Source of the DNA: Agrypnia vestita
Taxonomy: Eukaryota; Arthropoda; Insecta; Trichoptera; Phryganeidae
NCBI GenBank assembly: GCA_016648135.1
Contig: JADDOH010004228.1
Span: 62,001 to 126,000, forward strand
DNA length: 64,000 nucleotides
Direction of reading: 5' to 3'
The notes under the pieces are model-generated. The model saw only the letters and a list, made by a program, of their open reading frames with translations, made no database searches and was not told where the DNA came from. Positions 12,150 to 22,690 of the stretch are shown here, piece after piece (positions within the stretch are counted from its first letter, which is position 1; each line of letters opens with the position of its first letter). The translations under genes were made by a program, and so were the position numbers.

Positions 12150-12264
12150 TCGACATATCTCTATAACTATTGATATTAGGCCATGGTTGCTTTAACATTT
12201 TCAACTCACAATTAAAGCAGGAATATAGTCCTGCGAGCTTATTAACGTTTTCCAAATAACCCTG
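12150..12264. mobile_element. Right-end fragment of palindromic MITE (CCCTG-end family)
   Basis: The sequence contains CTATAACTATTGATATTAGG, then GGAATATAGTCCTGCGAG and ends AAATAACCCTG followed by TATA. It is the right half of the element complete at 20671-21067. The left half is absent. Confidence 0.7.
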
Positions 12265-12685
12265 TATATCTGCCTCCCCCTACAGAATAATGCAAGATGG
12301 CACGCAATTGAGAAGACAACTAACACGGATACCTACATTATTCGCAGGTTGCATATTACCAAAGTAATCTAGAGATTTTAGTACAGGTATATCATCATTG
12401 AAATGTCAGGACCTTAATCCAAGCATACTCCATCCCCGCAAGCCTGCTTTGATCAGCTCCGAACCCGGGACCATAGACAGAGAACAAAAATCTGCCTGGG
12501 ACATTGCCGCCTTGAGTCTTAGAAGCAAGCTCTGACATAAACGATCTGGTGGTCCCATAGAGTGCCACCACTATAACTTGGCGTGCGAGGGAGGGCGCCC
12601 CCGTCGCGAAACAGAAGTTGCCAGGTTGTAAATTTATTACACAATACATAATGTACTGAATGTCCAGTGACTGATGTCAGAGCCT

Positions 12686-12841
12686 TCAATATACATTTGG
12701 TCGGGTAACAGCGGGCTCCGCGGCTGCCGCTCTATCTGTCAAACTGTCAGACGGTAATATCGGTCCATTATTTGCTTTTTCAGCTTCGGCATTGGCAATT
12801 GTTCTTACACCACCCCGGACTGTTTTGGATGTTTTGGACAT
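12686..12841 (-). pseudogene. Possible N-terminal fragment of a Tc1/mariner-superfamily transposase
   Basis: The minus strand, starting at an ATG at 12839-12841, reads MSKTSKTVRGGVRTIANAEA… then a GPILP…LTDRAAAA segment. This resembles the N-terminal helix-turn-helix region of a widespread insect DDE transposase family (basic start, acidic/alanine helix, GP(L/I)IP, then a tRNA-synthetase-like 'RAAAATGVS' helix). The match breaks after RAAAA, and no catalytic DDE/D residues follow. The family call is from memory of the pattern and is uncertain. Confidence 0.4.
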
Positions 12842-12899
12842 AATAATTCGGTGTATATTGGTAATCGAGATGTCACAGCTCCCGAGCAAATACAAAATT

Positions 12900-13070
12900 G
12901 TATTGAATTAAAAGGCTAGGGGTTACCGCCGGGTGCGGGCGGGGCGGGTTTTAGTTCCAATCTTGCCACACGCCAAGTTATGTTGGGCAGGCAATAGCAT
13001 TACCACGAGCCAGATGCAGTCGCTGTGAGGGGCAGGTACTGTCTCCGTCCGTTTGTGCGTCATAACGTGA
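12900..13070. other. Short GC-rich block of unknown origin
   Basis: The segment around GGGTGCGGGCGGGGCGGG is far more GC-rich than its flanks, and AT-rich sequence resumes by 13070. It resembles LINE 3' UTR composition but has no diagnostic tail. No ORF or promoter motif is convincing. Confidence 0.3.
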
Positions 13071-13263
13071 CGTAATTAAAAGTCTGCGTCATAATGAATG
13101 ACATCTCGAGGGTCGGTGAGTCTATGCTTGTGTGAGACATTGGATAATCGATATTGTGTATTGAGTATGAACGTTGAACGTAGCAGCGTAGAACGAAGAT
13201 GATATTAAGTGATTAAATGTTGTAAAAAGAATTGAAGACATTGATTGCCGAATGTTGAATATA

Positions 13264-13735
13264 CAGGGTTATTTGTAAAACATTAATAACCTCGTAGGAC
13301 TATATTCCTGCCTTGATTATGAGTCGAAAATGTTCAAGCTATCATGACCTAATATCGATAGTTATGTAGATATGCGACATCAAAGTTTGCTTTTTTTTCA
13401 ATATTTTTTTCAATATTTACTTTTTGTAAAACGTTGGACTAACATTACAATAACTCATATCGCTTACGAAAAATTCATTCGTTTCAATACAAGTTAAATA
13501 AAATGATATAAAACCCTGGAAAAATTCTAATTGGATTGTTTACCGATTGGAATTTGAAGGTTTTTATTTTTTTATTTGACTTGCATTAAAGGGAATGAAT
13601 TTTACATATTTGATATAAGTTACTGTAATGATAGTCCAACATTTTAGAAAAAATAAGTAAGAAATATTGAAAAAAAAATGTAAACTTTGATTCCGCATAT
13701 CACCATAACTATTGATATTAGGTCATGACAGCTAG
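13264..13735. mobile_element. Palindromic MITE, left end intact, right end truncated
   Basis: The left end CAGGGTTATTTGTAAAAC is preceded by TA and continues into the shared core (CGAAAATGTTCAAGCTA, then ATAGTTATG…GATATGCGACATC). The reverse-complement of the core returns at about 13690-13735 (CATAACTATTGATATTAGG, then CATGACAGCT). The outermost ~75 bp of the right arm are missing compared with 20671-21067. Confidence 0.8.
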
Positions 13736-13824
13736 ACTATAGAAACAGAAGACATTACATGTAATCGAGGATAGCTTAGCACTCTGGACATTTAGAAGGA
13801 TCTAGAATCTAGAATAGAAAAAAA

Positions 13825-13992
13825 CAGTAGCTTGTTGGTCTTGTGGTTACGAATCTTGCCTCGTGATCCAATCACACTCCGGACCAGCAAGATAATTCTA
13901 TTTTCATAGCACAAGCGTTTAGCTTAGTTTGAGAATAGTAAGAATATTGATGTGGCACGTATTCCGTGCTCGCATCTCTATTTAAAAAAAAA
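13825..13992 (+). mobile_element. tRNA-derived SINE, copy 2
   Basis: It starts CAGTAGCTTGTTGGTCTTGTGG (diverged A box), has CACTCCGGACCAGCAAG in place of a clean B box, then TCTATTTTCATAGCACAAGCGTTTAG, a GAATAGTAAGAATATTGATG block and TCGCATCTCTATTT followed by an A run. The body matches the copy at 37995-38422 closely and the 3' A tail is preserved. Confidence 0.8.
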
Positions 13993-14429
13993 TAAACCAA
14001 TAAATTCGAAAATGTATACAAAGTGAGACGACGCCATGAGCACAGCTTACTATGATAGTTCAGCGAAAAAGAAGCGACAAGCGGCAATTCAGTGTGACCA
14101 GTGACATTGAATTAAGAGAATACCTACCGTTCAATAGAAAATTAGTACGACGAAATTAGTAGTTTCACAGAAGAATTAGTAGTGTGAAATGATTGCGATA
14201 TAAAGAACAGTGATTCAATTAAATTCGTGTTTAATGACTTTAGTTAATCAATAAAACTAATTAAATTCAAGTTTTTCATTTGTCTCTAACCTGCTGTGAT
14301 CCCGTGATAATATATAACACTGAATGTTTGTCTGTTCTCTATATTTTTTAATAAATTTATTTGGTAAAATGTACGAACTTAAGAGTATTCAATATAATTT
14401 AATTAATACACAATTATATTACACGCTTA

Positions 14430-14720
14430 CCCACTTTTAAATGAGAATTTATTCTCGTGTTTAAAAGTGGGGGCATTGTCACACATGTATACATCTATTA
14501 TTAATGAAATCGTTAGTGTAAGACATTAGATTAAATAAGTAAGATATAGAAAAAGAATCATTAGATTAAGTTATAAAAATTAAGACATTAAATTAAGTAA
14601 GTAAGATATAAACAATACAAGAATACAAAAATGTGAGACATTAGAATAAGTAGATAAGGTATACACAAGGATACAATAAATTAAGTTATAAAAATTAATA
14701 ATTAAGAAGGTATTGTAATA
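14430..14720. repeat. Hairpin followed by degenerate ~60-bp tandem repeats
   Basis: CCCACTTTTAAATGAGAA (14430-14447) pairs with TTCTCGTGTTTAAAAGTGGG (14452-14471). Downstream, AGACATTAGATTAA…TAAGTAAGATATA-like units recur three to four times with drift between 14520 and 14700. The combination could be a remnant of an LTR or satellite, but no termini are recognisable. Confidence 0.5.
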
Positions 14721-15469
14721 ACAGTTAAAAGTATATATAGATTGTTTTTGATAAGATTTTTTCATTGCGTTATTGTGATGGTTTTTTGTAGAATTTTTTT
14801 CAATTTAGTCTTGAATTTTCTATAATTTTTTTCCGTCTTCATTTCATTGGGAATGATAGGAATGGGAATATGATCTTACATCGAGTCTAATTTTGCACAA
14901 TTTTATTTCAGGACCTCGCGCAAAACAAAGGCATCATGCTATCCATGTATCATTTTACCTGGCAATCTCACATCATATAAATGTGCATTATTTTATACCT
15001 AACTCAATTTATTCTAAATTTTACGTCGTTTCTCTTAAAGACCGCGCAAAATTACGACACACCCTGACAACTCCCATACTCTAGATATAAATTAGTAATA
15101 TATTATATTAAATGCCATGGATTTTGCGCAATTACTCTTTGGGACCTCGCGCATAATGTAGGTCTAGCAAAATTAATTTACTAAGAACTTGATCGACCAG
15201 GAATTCAATCCTGATTTCTAAATCCAGCATCTTACTCCACTGCGGCACTGATCAGATCTCATACACGTGTCGATGTTAACGTAGTATATAAATGTACAAC
15301 AACTTAGGCTGGAATGTAAATTACGAGATTTAATAACAAAATACGCGCTATTTTTTTCAAAATATTTATTTATTTATCAATATTAATATTATCCTCTTCA
15401 AAATAGTTCTAATCAGATATAATATAATAACGCCGGCTCTTTTTACTCCCTTTATATTAAACTTTGGAT
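14721..15469. other. AT-rich intergenic stretch, no gene recognised
   Basis: No exon or recognisable element is seen. The motif GGACCTCGCGCA occurs twice, at about 14912 and 15141, each in a context like TTTTGC…ACCTCGCGCA, suggesting two scraps of one repeat. Confidence 0.35.
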
Positions 15470-16620
15470 CAATTTTTAACCCTTTTCCCGTGATCCAATC
15501 AAGCTGAAACTTTGCAAGCAGACTCGTGGCGACGATCAAGAAGATCTATCAAATTTTCGTTAAAAAAATAATAATTATAGTATAATTTTGGATTTTTCAA
15601 ATTTTTAATGTTTTTTTCATACAAGTTGTATGGATATTTCAACGCATATGGTAGACGCGAAACCCGTACCGAAAATGAGAAAAGGAGTATTGTAAAAACT
15701 TGTTTTTTATGGGTTACTTTTTATTACAGTCTTCAAAGCACTTCTTGAACGCAATTTTTTATATGACGTTTCCTTAACAATTCTGTCTTTATCATTCACA
15801 ATGTTGGTGGAACGTCGTGCTTTCGTGTTTGGAAAAAGGAAAAGGCAGGGAGTCGTGTCCAGCAAATTCGGCGGTTTGTTCCATTATGGACGTAGTTATG
15901 CAGAAAGCATCCAACCCAAAATACATGGATCTAAGAAAATGGCTTCTAAAAATTTCAACCTACAAAATCTTTATACGTCGATGTTGAATTCATTAATGTA
16001 TATTTTTTGCATAGGGCTCATTCTGGAGATGTTTTTTTTTTTAATTTACTTATAAGAAAATACTTTTATTTACGAAGATATGATGCGTTTTACAGGCTGG
16101 ATTCTTCCTAGAAAATGTCTAAATGTACGTAAAAAAGTTTTTATTTTTCTATTTTGTTTCTATGTTCTGCGATTTTAAAAAAACACGAAGTAAAAAGTAT
16201 TATCTGAAGTGTAGAAAACGTTCAACCCCCTTAGAAATTTTCTAAAAAATTAGTATCGTTTAGTAACAGCAGAATTAAAAAGTTGCATAATGCGTCCATA
16301 CCAAATGGATGTTTTTAACAAATATTTTTTTTGCCAAGGATTTGTAAATGTGAAGCCGAAGAAAACTGTCAAACCACTTTTTTTTTACTATAAGAGTTAA
16401 TTTAACGGTGACGGCCGTGATGTAGGTAAGAAATGACAAAAAACTATATCACTTAGAGCTTGGAAATTTTCAGCATATAAATATATCGTATTGAGCTGTC
16501 CAAACCCATATATAACTCATTTTTAGCATTTTGTGGGTTGGTCGCTTTCAGCATAACTACGTCCATTTTTTCCATAAGTAATAAAATCGAAGAGCATACC
16601 TAAACACGTGTTACCTTTTC
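15470..16620. mobile_element. Foldback element or composite repeat
   Basis: ATGGACGTAGTTATGCAGAAAG… (about 15884-15921) reappears inverted as GCTTTCAGCATAACTACGTCCAT (about 16529-16567), arms of ~40 bp separated by ~600 bp. The 84-codon open frame beginning at 15801 spans the left arm; I find no homology for it and no splice context. The opening sequence, a CCCGTGATCCAATCAAGCTG stretch at 15486, looks like common insect repeat DNA. Confidence 0.45.
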
Positions 16621-17106
16621 GATAGCCAACAATAAAGTAAGTGTCCATTACGGCAACCAATTTCAATATACGTTAGAAACATATATTGAATTAGCTGAAA
16701 AGGATATTGGATAGAAAATACAGAGAGATGAAGGGATACTGGATAGAAATACAAATATAACAAGAACTTGTTGCCGGTGAGTAAAGGTTCTGATGCACAT
16801 GTTTATTTTTGAGCATGCTCAAAAGTAGCATGCTCTACAAACTGTACACACTTGATCGTTATTAGCATGCTTAAATGAGCATGCTCAAAGCTAACAACCG
16901 AACACACATGCTTTTTACTGACATGCTCTTGTCTAGAATAGAGACTCTCTTGTTCAAAATGGAAACATCGCAAACTGAAATTCATGTGAACCAATAAATC
17001 AAAACAGTTCCCGAGGTTTCATCCGCACATATTTAACTTCAGTTTTTATAATTTTTATTGTAAAATTTGAAAAATTCATGTCTTTTAATAAAGTTTTATG
17101 AACATT

Positions 17107-17590
17107 ACTAGCTGTTCCCGCGCGGCTTCGCACGCGTAGATTTTCAGTACACTGTTTGGATCGCCATAGAACTTTCGCGAACCTTCTAGAACATTCTGCT
17201 TCCAGAACTTTCAAGAAATTTATTGAATGTACAGAAACCTTCTAGACACACCGACACATTCCCTCACTCAATAATCACCTTATAGAACTTACGGAAATTT
17301 TCTAGAACCTTCTCCTTCCAGAACATTCTAGAGCAGGTTTTTCCGGAACCTTCTAGACTCACTGACACAGTCGTCGCGCCTATTTTGAAACAAAACAATG
17401 TGCTAGAAAGCACATTTTCGTCACCCACTCCCACCCACGCACAGCCACCCCCACCAAACTCGCATATTTTTGATGTGACCCCAAGGGTTATCCACCACCA
17501 TAACCACCGGTGGGTGGTTGTGGCTGGTTGTGCAGAAATTTTGGCGGATAGGGAAACACGGGTTTCTTTATATATATATATTTATTTCAT
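17107..17590 (-). mobile_element. Non-autonomous Helitron, copy 1
   Basis: Read on the minus strand, the 3' end carries a GC-rich hairpin (CGCGTGCGAAGCCGCGCGGG) shortly before CTAG followed by T, the canonical Helitron CTRR|T terminus. The 5' side is a TATATATA tract leading into AAAGAAACCCGTGTTTCCC. There are no terminal inverted repeats and no coding region. The body is dense with TTCnnGAA units. A second copy in opposite orientation lies at 27467-27976. Confidence 0.85.
17174..17217. promoter_or_regulatory. Heat-shock-element array in Helitron copy 1
   Basis: From 17174 the alternating pentamer units read TTC-GAA-TTC-GAA-TTC with 2-nt gaps, then after a 3-nt break TTC-GAA-TTC-GAA. Three or more alternating nGAAn/nTTCn units define an HSF1 binding site. 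Further three-unit runs lie near 17307-17335. Function is inferred from the motif only. Confidence 0.6.
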
Positions 17591-18019
17591 GCTATAGGTA
17601 TTATTTTTATATAGCGGTGACCGATTATTCCACAGTCATTCATGATTTCTTAAGTCACGAAAAGTAATGTTTTGTCATCTCCCCAACGCGCCATATTTGT
17701 TTCATCTGTCGCAGAATGAGAAGATCGCATTGATAATCGATAGGTACTAGCCGCGAATGACATTAGCATGCTCATAAGCAAGCCTGTTCACACATACTCA
17801 AAAGATACCCCTTCTACCCGCAAATTAAATGAGCATGCTCATAAATCAACCGGCGGTTAATTTTTAAGCGTGCTAGTAATGAGCATGCTCATGGACTGCA
17901 GAGAACTGTGTATCGTTGAGAAGAAAGATTAAGGAAGATCGATTTGGGTCCTGGCAATATTGAAGAAAAGTAAGAAAAAATACTTAATTAATTTAATAAT
18001 TTTCTTTGTGCATTTACAG

Positions 18020-18726
18020 GAGATCAAATTGTGCAGTAATTAAAATAATTTAAGAGCATTTAAGAATCTGCAGACAAGCTTCTAGAAAGAGCTTTGAGGG
18101 GGTTTAGAATTAAACCATTAAAATTTATAAATAATACTATTAAAAAAACCCTGCAGAATAATTATATAGCTCACCTATTAGAAGGCTCCATAGGTTAGGA
18201 AACGAGTATGGCTACCTATCGGATGTTTTTTCGGAAAAACTAGCCGCCTACAAGAAAGCTCTTCTGGACGAATTTGGTCGTTTATAATTAGTTATTGATG
18301 TCATGTCTATCTCTTGTTTTTAGATTTTTGAATTTTACATTTCATTTTATTTTACTGTCTCTTTTATTGCTTCTTGAGTTTCAGATTTGATTTGTTTACA
18401 ATTATTTCATTTTGTTATAATTTTGTTGCTTCTTGAATTTCAGACATTTCCTAATTATTTTAATTTGTTGTAGTTTTATTGATTGTTGACTTTCATATTT
18501 GATTTGATAACTATTATTTCATTTGATGTAATTTTGTTATACTTTATGTTATTCACTTAATGTTCTTCTTTTTTTTTTTTTTATATATTACTTTTTTAAT
18601 TGTTTTTGATAGAATTATACCTTATCTCCTTTTTTTATTATTACCTATCAATCTATACATCTTTACATACATTGTTTTTTTTTAATGGTACGTTGTACCG
18701 TGTATTAAATAAATAAATAAATAAAT
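18020..18726 (+). mobile_element. Probable LINE 3' end with TAAA-type tail
   Basis: The region ends in an (AAAT)n tract at 18708-18727 preceded by T-rich 3' UTR-like sequence. A short frame near 18206-18289 reads EYGYLSDVFSEKLAAYKK… and ends in TAA; I do not recognise it. The 5' limit is unclear. Confidence 0.35.
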
Positions 18727-19494
18727 AACCAAGTCGTTTAATATTTAAATTTTTATGTGAAGTTTTAACAATTCTTTGCACTAGGATTTGTTCGAGTACA
18801 CAGTAAAAGGAAACAGTTCGAAACTAGCGAAACCTCCCTCTAAGTTTGTTCTAGGTCCGAAATTAGTCCTGCAAACACAGACTGGTCGCAAAGGGCCAAC
18901 AGGATAATCAGCATGCCTGCAGCCGTGGTAGGGTATCATTCTTAATTTTTAGTGATTTAATTGTGACTTTAATTTATTAACATTTGAATAATATAATGTT
19001 AAATTTACATTTTCTTACGATACGTTAATATAATAATATTTAATAATTTTAAATTAAGTTACGTAAATATTAGGGAACTAAAAACATTTATACGGTTTCT
19101 CCTGGTAATGCTGATATATGAACTAAAATCTATTATATATTATTGAAACTCAAGTAATATTTGTCGGATTCTAGAACACAGTAAGATATTTTTAGAAAAT
19201 ATACATTACCAGGAGAGAATCTAACCCTTTATAGAAGACATACATACCAGTAAGGATCCCTTTCCAATTTACGATATTTTTGAATCCTGGGATTAGTACG
19301 TACAATCGTAAAACTTTTATAATTAATATTTTTGATTAAGTTTTGAGTTTCAGAATTAGATGAAGAATTCAATGCGCTTGGCTTCAGGCAAACTTTTCAC
19401 AATAACTTTTTTTTAAAAATTCACCCTAAGTTCTTTTATAACATTAATCTAGGCTTTCTTCTCTACCTAGAATGATTAAAGACCATGTAAGGCT

Positions 19495-19620
19495 GTAAGG
19501 CCAATATCAAACAATGCTGTTTGATAATGGCCTTACAATCCGAATTAGCTGTCACATTTAAAATAACACTTAATCCGCAGAACTTAACAATAATATTTAT
19601 TAAAATATTATTGTTAGGTT
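19495..19620. repeat. Dispersed repeat with short-spacer hairpin at its edge
   Basis: GTAAGGCCAATATCAAAC (19495-19512) pairs with GTTTGATAATGGCCTTAC (19519-19536) across 6 nt with one mismatch. The following CACATTTAAAATAACACTTAA…GCAGAACTTAA block is repeated at 48250-48285 (plus) and 47846-47885 (minus), so this is one copy of a dispersed AT-rich repeat. Confidence 0.65.
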
Positions 19621-19632
19621 ATATTTATTGTC

Positions 19633-19879
19633 AAATCCAATCAGGTTTCGCTACGACCGTAGTTTCTTTAAGGAGAATCTTAACTGCTTTCTTATCTTAT
19701 CTTAACATTCAAAAATTTTGTGATTATATAGCTGTTTAAAAGGACGGAGTGCCAATAGTGGGGGTAGGGGGTGGTAGTTCGCAGGGAATATTACCATTAA
19801 GTATTACTATTAAGTATAAGTAGTGTTAAATATGTTCCCTTTTAATAGCTACGGTCGTAGCGAAACCTGGTTGGATTTA
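19633..19879. repeat. 30-bp inverted repeat pair (possible small MITE)
   Basis: AAATCCAATCAGGTTTCGCT… (19633-19662) is the reverse complement of 19850-19879 with a single mismatch. The arms include CTACGACCGTAG, itself nearly palindromic. The interior is AT-rich and includes a G-rich stretch at 19758-19772. No target duplication is obvious. Confidence 0.65.
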
Positions 19880-20670
19880 AAAATAAATATATGTGGTGTT
19901 TAAGTAAGTAATTTTTATTTATTTAATTATAATGTCTCACCAGCAAGTGTTTGCTTCCTTCGAAAATTGAATTTATTTTAAATTTCATTAAAAAACAAAG
20001 TAGGTATATAAGTTTTTTAGCCAGTAAGTTGTTTTCAAAAATAATTTTAATGTGTGAAGCGCCCTTAGGGTGTTAATAAATTATCCAAATATTATTTTTA
20101 TTTTTATTAAGGTGAATTTTTGCAAAAACAAAGGACACCACGAGCTCTCAGTAGACTGGCTAAATTATTGTTTAAGGTTCTTCAGCCAATGATATTCACC
20201 TTCTTGTAGAGATCTGATTTCCAATTTTTCCTTGCATTATTATATGCATGGACCGCTACTTGTTATGTGTGTTATCTCTGGATGTGTTATTACTTGTAAT
20301 TGTTTAAGTATTTGTTTGCTTTATTCATCCGAACCATTATATCTTCATTCATAACTATCCAGAGAACACATGACACCAGGAAGCCTTTGTTATAGTTTTA
20401 CTATTACTATTTCTTCACGTCGGATAACATAACCTTGATGAATAAAGATGGAAGAGGGGGGAGGGTTGTTGGAGGGGTGAAGTATTTCGTTGGTGAGGCT
20501 ATTTGTAAATATTATTATCATTTTTTTTCAATTGATTCAGCAACATTGTAGATTGACATTTAAAAAAAATATAGATTTTTTTTATTTGTATAAATCTACT
20601 TGTATTATTTGATTAATAAATTACTCCTACATGTTTCGGAAATACATTTCCATCGTCAGGGTGTTATATA

Positions 20671-21067
20671 CAGGGTTATTTGTAAAACATTAATAACCTC
20701 GCAGGACTATATTCCTGTCTTGATTATGAGTCGAAAATGTTCAAGCTATTATGACCTAATATCAATAGTTAACGAGATATGCGACATCAAAATTTGCATT
20801 TTTTTTTTAATATTTCTGACTTATTTTTTGTAAAACTTTGGACTATCATTACAGTAACTCATATCGATTACGAAAAATTCATTCGTTTCAATACAAGTTA
20901 AATAAAATGATAAAAACGCTGAAAAAATTCCAATTGGAATTCGAAGGTTTTTATTTTTTTATTTGACCTGTATTAAAGATTGATTTGATTTGCTTGAACA
21001 TTTTCGACTCATAATCAAGGCAGGAATATAGTCCTGCGAGGTTATTAATGTTTTACAAATAACCCTG
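20671..21067. mobile_element. Complete palindromic MITE (CAGGGTT…AACCCTG)
   Basis: The left end CAGGGTTATTTGTAAAACAT and its complement at 21048-21067 begin terminal inverted repeats that extend about 80 bp (through CGAGG…CAGGACTATATTCCTG and GATTATGAGTCGAAAATG). TATA lies on both sides, consistent with a TA target duplication. The core includes ACCTAATATCAATAGTTA and is non-coding. This is the best reference copy for the related elements at 12150, 13264, 29365, 32225, 34744, 49112 and 57000. Confidence 0.85.
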
Positions 21068-21231
21068 TATATGTCAAAATATCAAAATGAATAATCTTTC
21101 AATAATATTTTTTTTTGGAAATATTATATTTTTGAAAATACCACCCGCAACAAAGGATTCACAAGGTCACAAAGTTAGCATTTTTACCTGTGCAAAGCCG
21201 AGTATATTATCTACTGGTATTACTCGTATCA

Positions 21232-21312
21232 TCATCATCATCTTAATCCCCTTGTCCTAATAGGGTCGGGGGCCAAAAGACTCGACAAGGTGTTTCCATG
21301 TTCATCTTGCCT
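21232..21312 (-). mobile_element. LINE 3' end fragment with GAT-repeat tail
   Basis: On the minus strand, a CCCGACCCTATTAGGACAAG stretch leads into GGGGATTAAGATGATGATGATGA, a short microsatellite tail. The form is that of an insect LINE 3' terminus. No coding part remains. Confidence 0.5.
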
Positions 21313-21653
21313 CGTACTGGTATATAAAAAAAATATATTTGATATTATTACATAGATCATCGCTCTTCCTCTTTACAGAAAACTTAATGAGTACAATGAA
21401 AGAATATTTTTATCGAGACAAAGGTGGAAATAATATTTTTAACTCAAGTATTAAAATAATGATAGAATATGAATTACCATCCGTAATAGCCGTATTTCGT
21501 CTTAACTACTAAGAGGAGAAATACTAAAGAGCCATAATTGCGTCTTCCCTCATTCCTCTTCAGGAAAATAGCCCGGTAACATTAATAAACACCCGACCTT
21601 GACACGTTGAAACCTGCGCGATTTTCTGTTTAATTTAATTAATTAATATTAAT

Positions 21654-22533
21654 ATAATAAATTATTCTTAGGAGATTTTTTGTTCTGGTAGTGTCAGCCC
21701 TTGTCTCGATACCGTACGTCATGATTGGGCGGACACAGGTCTTGTATATCTTCACTTTGCTCTCCTTGAGCATATGTTCGTTTCTCCAGACAGCATTTCT
21801 CAAGCATCCAGCAATAGTTGCGGCTTTGTTTGCTTGCTCTCTTACTTCTTCGTAAAGGTCGTTACTGCTGGATATCTCGACACCCAAGTACATGAAGCTC
21901 GTTACTTGCTCTATTATTTTATCGTCAATTGCAAGCTCGCTTGGTATTGGCAGTTTCGATGTTACCATGCTTTAAGTCTTAGCTACGGAGATTTTCATGT
22001 TGAATCTTTGTGAAGATATGTGGAATTTGTGCAGAAGTTTTTGAAGATCGTCTTCGGAGTTGGCTATTAATACCGCATCATCAGCATAGCATATTATATC
22101 TATCTGTTTGTCTCCCATGTTGTAGCCTAGATTCATTGTTTTGACATCTTCTATTAGCTTATCCATGATGATGTTGAATAAGAAGGGGCTCAAGCTATCT
22201 CCCTGTCTGATGCCTACTGCGGCTGGGATTTCTTTCGATAGATCATTGAGGATCGAGTGAGGAATTCCGAAATACGAAGGACGACGTGACGTCGAGGATA
22301 TTGTCCGATGGGGAAGATCTAGAAGACGTTACTGGAGAGATCATGTGGAGAGAGCTTGTACTGAGAGAGTAGTGAGCATAGCAGCGAACAAGCTGCCGTC
22401 TGGTACCAGACTCCCAGGAAGACCGCATAAGATGGCGAGATAGCTGGACATCTGTATCCCAGGAACAGGCTCCGAGCAATGACAGGACGCAGTCCTAGAT
22501 GAAGCAGAAGAAGAAGAAGAAGATAATAAATTA
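21654..22533 (+). mobile_element. LINE insertion with 5' inversion (twin priming) and 11-bp TSD
   Basis: The insertion has two parts in opposite orientation. Minus strand 22250-21665 encodes reverse transcriptase, including IRQGDSLSPFLFNIIMD-like sequence, CYADDAVLIANSEDDL (catalytic YADD) and SFMYLGVEISS to TYGIETRADTTRTKNLLR. Plus strand 22258-22515 encodes the C-terminal end (RNSEIRR-like start, HVERACTER-like middle, GTRLPGRPHK-like stretch), followed by a (GAA)n tail at 22505-22522. ATAATAAATTA flanks both sides (21654-21664 and 22523-22533). Both parts contain stops. Confidence 0.75.
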
Positions 22534-22690
22534 ACAAATAGTGAAAATTTTAGCTGTGTTTTATATTTGAAAATGGTTTTAATTAACCTGCGTAATTTTC
22601 TGTTTAATTTAACAAATAGTGAAAATGTTATCTATTTATAATACTTGAACATGCTTTTAATTATAGTTGGTTACAAGATCGTAATGGCCT
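22531..22690 (+). repeat. 78-bp tandem duplication flanking the LINE insertion
   Basis: AACAAATAGTGAAAAT at 22533 recurs at 22611, and TTTTAATTAACCTGCGTAAT recurs in decayed form at about 22654. The sequence CCTGCG…ATTTTCTGTTTAATTTAA upstream of the LINE (21612-21640) is the interrupted beginning of the first copy, so the LINE landed inside this repeat. Confidence 0.65.

Larger units (their letters stand above)
16790..17925. mobile_element. Element with TGAGCATGCTCA palindromes, split by a Helitron
   Basis: The 12-bp palindrome TGAGCATGCTCA occurs exactly at 16810-16821, 16876-16887, 17830-17841 and 17880-17891. Imperfect relatives lie at about 16827, 16864, 16920 and 17765. The copies cluster in two groups, one on each side of the Helitron at 17107-17590. 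Repeated short motifs near both ends are the arrangement of subterminal transposase-binding repeats in hAT-type elements; that family assignment is inference. No transposase remains. Confidence 0.5.

Noticed and set aside
12395..12649. 84-codon minus-strand open frame in a GC-richer patch
   Set aside because: No domain recognised; the patch lies between two transposon fragments.
15801..16055. 84-codon open frame with basic start
   Set aside because: It runs across one arm of a foldback repeat; no recognisable family.
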